DNA of 64,000 bases from Scatomorpha sp964367935. Lineage in GTDB: Bacteria > Bacillota > Clostridia > Oscillospirales > Oscillospiraceae. Every line of letters begins with the position of its first letter. Position 1 is the stretch's first letter. Shown here piece after piece: positions 60,488-64,000 of this stretch. The stretch spans positions 59,760 to 123,759 of the forward strand of contig CAYIYZ010000007.1 of assembly GCA_964367935.1 (NCBI GenBank), written 5' to 3'. The notes beneath the pieces are model-generated. The model did no database searches, had not been told where the DNA came from, and worked only from the letters and a program-made list of their open reading frames with translations. A program made the translations under genes and the position numbers.

Positions 60488-61948
60488 ATGAGTAAGAATG
60501 TAAATGTAAAGCCGCAAAATCTACTAATTATCTTCAGTGACCAGCATAGTAAGGAAAAGTTCGGTGCGTATGGTAATGAGTTTATCAAAACTCCGAATTT
60601 GGATAAGTTGTGCGAAGAGGGTACTCGTTTTACGAATGCGTATTCGAATAACCCTATTTGCTGTCCGGCGAGGGCGGTTGTGGCAACGGGCGACTACTGC
60701 CACAAGAACGGGTACTGGGAGAATTGTCATGCATATAACGGCGAGGTCGAGAGCTGGGGGCACAGGCTAAACGATCAAGGCTATAGGGTGACGACGGTCG
60801 GCAAATTGCATTTCAAGACCGATACGCCTGATACAGGCTATGTTGATCAGCGCATACCTCTGCATATTAGGGGCAATGTGGGAGATTTGACGCACTGTAT
60901 ACGTGAGGGTATAGACAGGTCTGCTCTTACTCATGATACAGTTTTGACTTCGGGCGCAGGTGAATCGTCGTACATAGACTACGATAAGCAAGTAACGGAT
61001 GTGTCTCTGGATATAATCAGAAATGAGCTGCCTAAGGAAGACAAGCCTTGGTGCTTGCAGATAGGCTATGTTGCACCTCATCATCCATGGATAGTGCCGG
61101 AGGAGATTCTCGATTTGTACAGGCCTTTTGATAAGCTGCCTTTCCCAATACAGTGGGGCCTTGACGAGCGTCCCATGCATGAGGGACTGGAGTTCTTCAG
61201 AAACGAGATGGGTCTGAATAACCCCGATATAACAGACGAGGATATTAGAAGGACTGTGGCGTGCTACTATGCGCACTGCACTTACCTCGATATGAATGTC
61301 GGGAAGATAATGGATGCGCTTAGGGAGTCCGGCATGGCGGAGAATACACGCATACTGTACTTCACGGATCATGGTGAGTCTATGGGCGATCACCGCATGT
61401 TCTTCAAGATTAATATGTTTGAAGGCTCTGTTGCTATACCTATGGTAATGGCGGGCGAGGGCATACCGAAAAATCATGTGGTAGAGTCTGCGGTATCACA
61501 GATAGACATATTCCCGACTGTACTTGACTGTGTCGGAGCGAAGCCGAAGGCTGAGGACGCTGATTTACCGGGCACCTCACTGTTTAAGTTTATGGGTGAC
61601 GATGTACCTGAGGATAGGCCTGTGTTGTCTGAGAGTCATGCTATAGGTGTGAAGAGCGCCATATACATGTTGAGGTACAAGGACTATAAGCTAAATTACT
61701 ATGTGGACTTCACGCCCGCACTATATAATATAAAAGAAGATCCGCAGGAGCTCAGAGATATTGCGAACGATCCCGAGTGCAAAGAAGTACTGGATATGAT
61801 GATAGCTGAGTTACGTAAGCTTGTAGATCCCGAAGAGATGGATAGGCGTGCAAAAGAGGCTCAGGTGAAACTCATGAATGCACATGGCGGTTATGATGCG
61901 ATTTTCAGTCAGCGTATGATAACGGCGTCACCGGTGCCTAAGGTGTAG
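60488..61948 (+). CDS. Sulfatase, second of a tandem pair
   Basis: Near copy of the preceding gene with the same MSKNVNVKPQNLLIIFSDQH start, the same NNPICCPARAVV formylglycine site and the same TDHGESMGDH metal site. 486 residues. The ATG at 60488 has GACGGAGG. The two differ in patches (for example the mid-region around residues 140-170), which may change substrate choice. No sulfate-ester transporter or glycosidase is adjacent; the wall/mucin theme of the neighbourhood makes amino-sugar sulfate a possible substrate, but this is inference. Confidence 0.9.
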   Translation: MSKNVNVKPQNLLIIFSDQHSKEKFGAYGNEFIKTPNLDKLCEEGTRFTNAYSNNPICCPARAVVATGDYCHKNGYWENCHAYNGEVESWGHRLNDQGYRVTTVGKLHFKTDTPDTGYVDQRIPLHIRGNVGDLTHCIREGIDRSALTHDTVLTSGAGESSYIDYDKQVTDVSLDIIRNELPKEDKPWCLQIGYVAPHHPWIVPEEILDLYRPFDKLPFPIQWGLDERPMHEGLEFFRNEMGLNNPDITDEDIRRTVACYYAHCTYLDMNVGKIMDALRESGMAENTRILYFTDHGESMGDHRMFFKINMFEGSVAIPMVMAGEGIPKNHVVESAVSQIDIFPTVLDCVGAKPKAEDADLPGTSLFKFMGDDVPEDRPVLSESHAIGVKSAIYMLRYKDYKLNYYVDFTPALYNIKEDPQELRDIANDPECKEVLDMMIAELRKLVDPEEMDRRAKEAQVKLMNAHGGYDAIFSQRMITASPVPKV

Positions 61949-61982
61949 ACAGAGCGGTGAGCTGATAAAGAATACTATATAT

Positions 61983-62018
61983 AAAGTGCTCTTGCATTAG
62001 GCGAGGGCACTTTGGTTT
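61983..62018 (+). terminator. Terminator after the sulfatase genes
   Basis: AAAGTGCTCTTGC pairs with GCGAGGGCACTTT (two wobble pairs), then GGTTTTG. Confidence 0.75.
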
Positions 62019-62071
62019 TGTGTGTTAGCTGCGCATGTAAACGCTTGAATTACATGGCAAAATTAGGGTGC

Positions 62072-62100
62072 TTGCAAGGGCGTTGAGCCTGTGGTAAAAT
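62072..62100 (+). promoter_or_regulatory. Promoter of the sigma/anti-sigma pair
   Basis: TTGCAA (62072-62077), 17-base spacer, TAAAAT (62095-62100). It looks like a housekeeping promoter, with no obvious ECF-type signature beside it. Confidence 0.55.
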
Positions 62101-62182
62101 GTAAGTGAAAAATAAAAAATAAAAAAATTGGGCGCCCATGCAATAAAAGTAACTCTTTCTGCGTTATATGGGTGACAGGGTG

Positions 62183-62767
62183 ATGAATATGACAGTAATC
62201 GCAAAGGCAATAGGATCAATACATAGAGCGACAAGTGATAGGCAAGGCGAGATTGACGAGTACATAGCGCGGGTGGCGAAATTTGATGAAAGTGCTCTGG
62301 CTGCATTGTACGAGGCGACAAGCTCAGCGGTATACGGTTACGCGCTCTCAATATTGAAACATAGGCAAAACGCGGAAGACGTGATGCAAGACACGTATCT
62401 GAAGATATTCGATGCGGCATCAAGTTACAGTTCACAAGGCAAGCCGATGGCATGGATAATGACTATAGTGCGCAATCTCTCGATGGCGAAGCTCAGAGAG
62501 CGCGGTGCGAGTCCTCTTCCGGAGGAGGATGAAGTACAGATAGCGGTTTCGGGCGACTTCACAGAAGAGAGCATGAACAGGTCAATAGTAAATGACGCCT
62601 TACAGAAACTGAATGATGATGAGCGTGACATAGTGATGTTACATAGCTTGTCAGGTCTAAAGCACAGGGAGATAGCGGAGCTTATGGATATGCCTTTATC
62701 TACTGTACTGTCGAAGTATAAGAGATCTCTGTCGAAACTAAAAATAATAATGGAGGAGCGAGCATAA
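62183..62767 (+). CDS. ECF-type RNA polymerase sigma factor
   Basis: Extracytoplasmic-function sigma factor. Region 2: LAALYEATSSAVYGYALSILKHRQNAEDVMQDTYLKIF, then PMAWIMTIVRNLSMAKLRE. Region 4: LNDDERDIVMLHSLSGLKHREIAELMDMPLSTVLSKYKRSLSKLK. About 194 residues. The start is uncertain between ATGs at 62168, 62183 and 62189; the first has no ribosome site. Its stop overlaps the next start (TAATG), which encodes a membrane anti-sigma factor, the usual gene pair for a membrane-controlled stress response. Confidence 0.9.
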   Translation: MNMTVIAKAIGSIHRATSDRQGEIDEYIARVAKFDESALAALYEATSSAVYGYALSILKHRQNAEDVMQDTYLKIFDAASSYSSQGKPMAWIMTIVRNLSMAKLRERGASPLPEEDEVQIAVSGDFTEESMNRSIVNDALQKLNDDERDIVMLHSLSGLKHREIAELMDMPLSTVLSKYKRSLSKLKIIMEERA

Positions 62768-64000
62768 TGGAGAATATAACAGATGTAGAAGTAAGGCTGG
62801 CGCAGGCGATAGAAGCTGAGACGCCCGATGTACTTCCGGAAGTTCTTCGCAAGCTCCGTGAGCAGAGAGGGGAACAAAATAAAATGAATACTACTACTAA
62901 TAATACGGTGAACTTTGAAGAGACAAAGAAGAAGAGCGGCATGGGTAAATGGGTAGGAAGTTTTGTAGGGCTCGCAGCTGCTGCGGCACTCGTAGTGGGA
63001 CTGTTCGGCGGTCAGGGCGCAAGCACAGCATATACAACGGTAGGTTTTGATATTAACCCGAGTTACACTTTGACGGTAGATGCAGAGAAGAAGGTTCAGG
63101 GCGCGACTGCCCTTAACGAAGATGGCACAATGGTACTTGAGGGCTTGGCGTTAGAGGGCGTAAGCTTAGAGGATGCGGTAGAGGTACTTGTAGATGCTTC
63201 TATAGAAAAGGGATATTTGACAGCGGAGAAGAACTCCTTGCTCATAAGTGTAGATGGCATGGACGAGGCACAGAATGCAGAGATACAGGCACTTGCAACA
63301 GCAAAAGCGGAAGAAGAGTTAGCTGAATTGGGCGGCTCAGTAATAAGTCAGACCTTGAGCTCGAATGAGGCTTTGCAGGCAGAGGCAGATGCAATGGGAA
63401 TCTCCGTCGGTAAGTTAGAGCTCATAAATAAGCTTGTTGCAATAGATAATACATTGACAAGAGAAGAACTCGGCGCTATGGATATAAATGATATAAAGCT
63501 CCTTTACGAAGCAGCGGCACAGCGTCTTTTGGAGAGCTCCTCGACCCCTACTGATTTAGAGGCAGGCGTAGGCGATGTAACGACAAGTGGTACAACGAGC
63601 GAGGGCGAGTATATAGGCGCAGAGCAGGCGAGTGCGATAGCACTGGCAGCAGCAGGCATAACGGCAGAGCAGGCGATGGATATAGACGTTGAGTTTGACC
63701 GTGAGGACGGCCTAATGGTTTACGAGGTAGACTTCGAGACAGCTGAAGCTGAGTACGAGTACGATGTAAATGCGTTGACCGGCGAGATAGTTAAGGAATC
63801 CATTGAGTTAAACGACGACATGGACGATGACAACGATGATGACGATGACGATATGGATGACGATGACATGGACGATGACAACGATGATGACGATGATGAC
63901 GATGACAATGACGACCTAGACGACATGGATGATGACAATGACGACCTAGACGACATGGACGACGACAATGACGACCTAGACGACATGGACGACGACAACG
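62767..64000 (+). CDS. Membrane anti-sigma factor, RsgI-like with PepSY domain and Asp-rich tail (partial)
   Basis: The frame runs off the window after 411 codons without a stop. A cytoplasmic N-terminus of about 60 residues is followed by one helix (SFVGLAAAAALVVGLFGG), an extracellular domain like the RsgI middle domain (TTVGFDINPSYTLTVDAEKKV, ALNEDG), a PepSY-like segment (EQASAIALAAAGITAEQ...NALTGEIVKES) and then an extremely acidic tail. From 63901 the tail is an exact-looking 30-bp repeat (starts 63901, 63931, 63961, 63991) encoding DDNDDLDDMD. Predicted to hold the ECF sigma factor at the membrane. The tail could bind Ca2+ or charged polymers. It is coupled to the sigma gene. Confidence 0.8.
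   Translation, partial: MENITDVEVRLAQAIEAETPDVLPEVLRKLREQRGEQNKMNTTTNNTVNFEETKKKSGMGKWVGSFVGLAAAAALVVGLFGGQGASTAYTTVGFDINPSYTLTVDAEKKVQGATALNEDGTMVLEGLALEGVSLEDAVEVLVDASIEKGYLTAEKNSLLISVDGMDEAQNAEIQALATAKAEEELAELGGSVISQTLSSNEALQAEADAMGISVGKLELINKLVAIDNTLTREELGAMDINDIKLLYEAAAQRLLESSSTPTDLEAGVGDVTTSGTTSEGEYIGAEQASAIALAAAGITAEQAMDIDVEFDREDGLMVYEVDFETAEAEYEYDVNALTGEIVKESIELNDDMDDDNDDDDDDMDDDDMDDDNDDDDDDDDNDDLDDMDDDNDDLDDMDDDNDDLDDMDDDN
63901..64000 (+). repeat. In-frame 30-bp Asp-rich tandem repeat
   Basis: Three full units begin at 63901, 63931 and 63961 and a fourth at 63991, with only GAT/GAC changes, inside the anti-sigma gene. Less regular related units precede them from about 63820. The repeat continues past the window. 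Confidence 0.9.

Noticed and set aside
63720..63998. Minus-strand poly-Ser frame
   Set aside because: It is the complement of the Asp-rich repeat; the plus-strand frame continues the anti-sigma gene and has domain matches.
63820..64000. CRISPR array
   Set aside because: The direct repeats are contiguous, with no unique spacers, and lie in frame within a gene.
1..64000. tRNA or rRNA genes
   Set aside because: I looked for T-arm and acceptor patterns in the intergenic spaces and found none convincing; a dedicated scan (tRNAscan-SE) would settle it.

Overview
The window comes from a low-to-mid GC Gram-positive anaerobe of the Clostridia type. The support is: a bofA/yaaL pair (sporulation-lineage genes), a six-gene Rnf complex, a two-subunit iron-sulfur L-serine dehydratase, a PyrK-dependent (class 1B) dihydroorotate dehydrogenase, and an ATCase regulatory chain (pyrI). 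Isoleucine is written mostly with ATA except in highly expressed genes. I cannot name the genus. I saw no rRNA, tRNA, CRISPR array, integrase or insertion sequence.

Layout. 1-4.2 kb: end of a MATE transporter, a membrane diguanylate cyclase, a ParB/Noc-type protein, bofA and yaaL, then an unidentified structured RNA candidate. 4.2-11.8 kb: a divergent type II topoisomerase pair, two tandem LUD-domain proteins and a lipoprotein with a degenerate transglutaminase domain. 11.8-22.1 kb: a complete pyrimidine operon, pyrC-carA-carB-pyrK-pyrD-pyrF-pyrE-pyrB-pyrI. 22.2-25.4 kb: ATP-grasp, PHP and polysaccharide-deacetylase genes. 25.7-31.0 kb: a TetR/adaptor/RND efflux operon. 31.1-33.6 kb: two tandem membrane diguanylate cyclases. 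33.9-35.6 kb: rpsB-tsf. 36.1-41.2 kb: rnfCDGEAB. 41.6-44.9 kb: rpsF-ssb-rpsR and an iscR-iscS-iscU operon with a visible palindromic operator. 45.0-46.6 kb: sdaAB-sdaAA. 46.7-49.7 kb: two paralogous lipoproteins. 49.9-58.8 kb: what looks like a cell-wall salvage island, with a serine hydrolase plus a peptide ABC transporter on one strand and murQ-anmK on the other. 59.0-61.9 kb: two tandem sulfatases. 62.2 kb to the end: an ECF sigma factor and a membrane anti-sigma factor of RsgI/PepSY type, with an Asp-rich repeat tail that runs off the window.

The most unusual feature is a dispersed family of composite intergenic elements (six copies: 6234, 8812, 18028, 20534, 25508 and 41255). Each is a chain of short hairpin modules in a fixed order, with stems that change while staying complementary. 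The same end of the element always faces the 3' end of a gene on the same strand, and four copies sit inside apparent operons. In two genes (pyrK and the RND permease) the element supplies the last codons and the stop. Other points of interest are the structured RNA upstream of the topoisomerase genes, a possible attenuator between the LUD genes, and repeated use of tandem gene duplication (LUD, GGDEF, lipoprotein and sulfatase pairs).

All identifications come from reading motifs and gene order. No database search was run. Several start codons were moved from the longest open frame to a downstream ATG, GTG or TTG with a good Shine-Dalgarno sequence, and each such case is stated.
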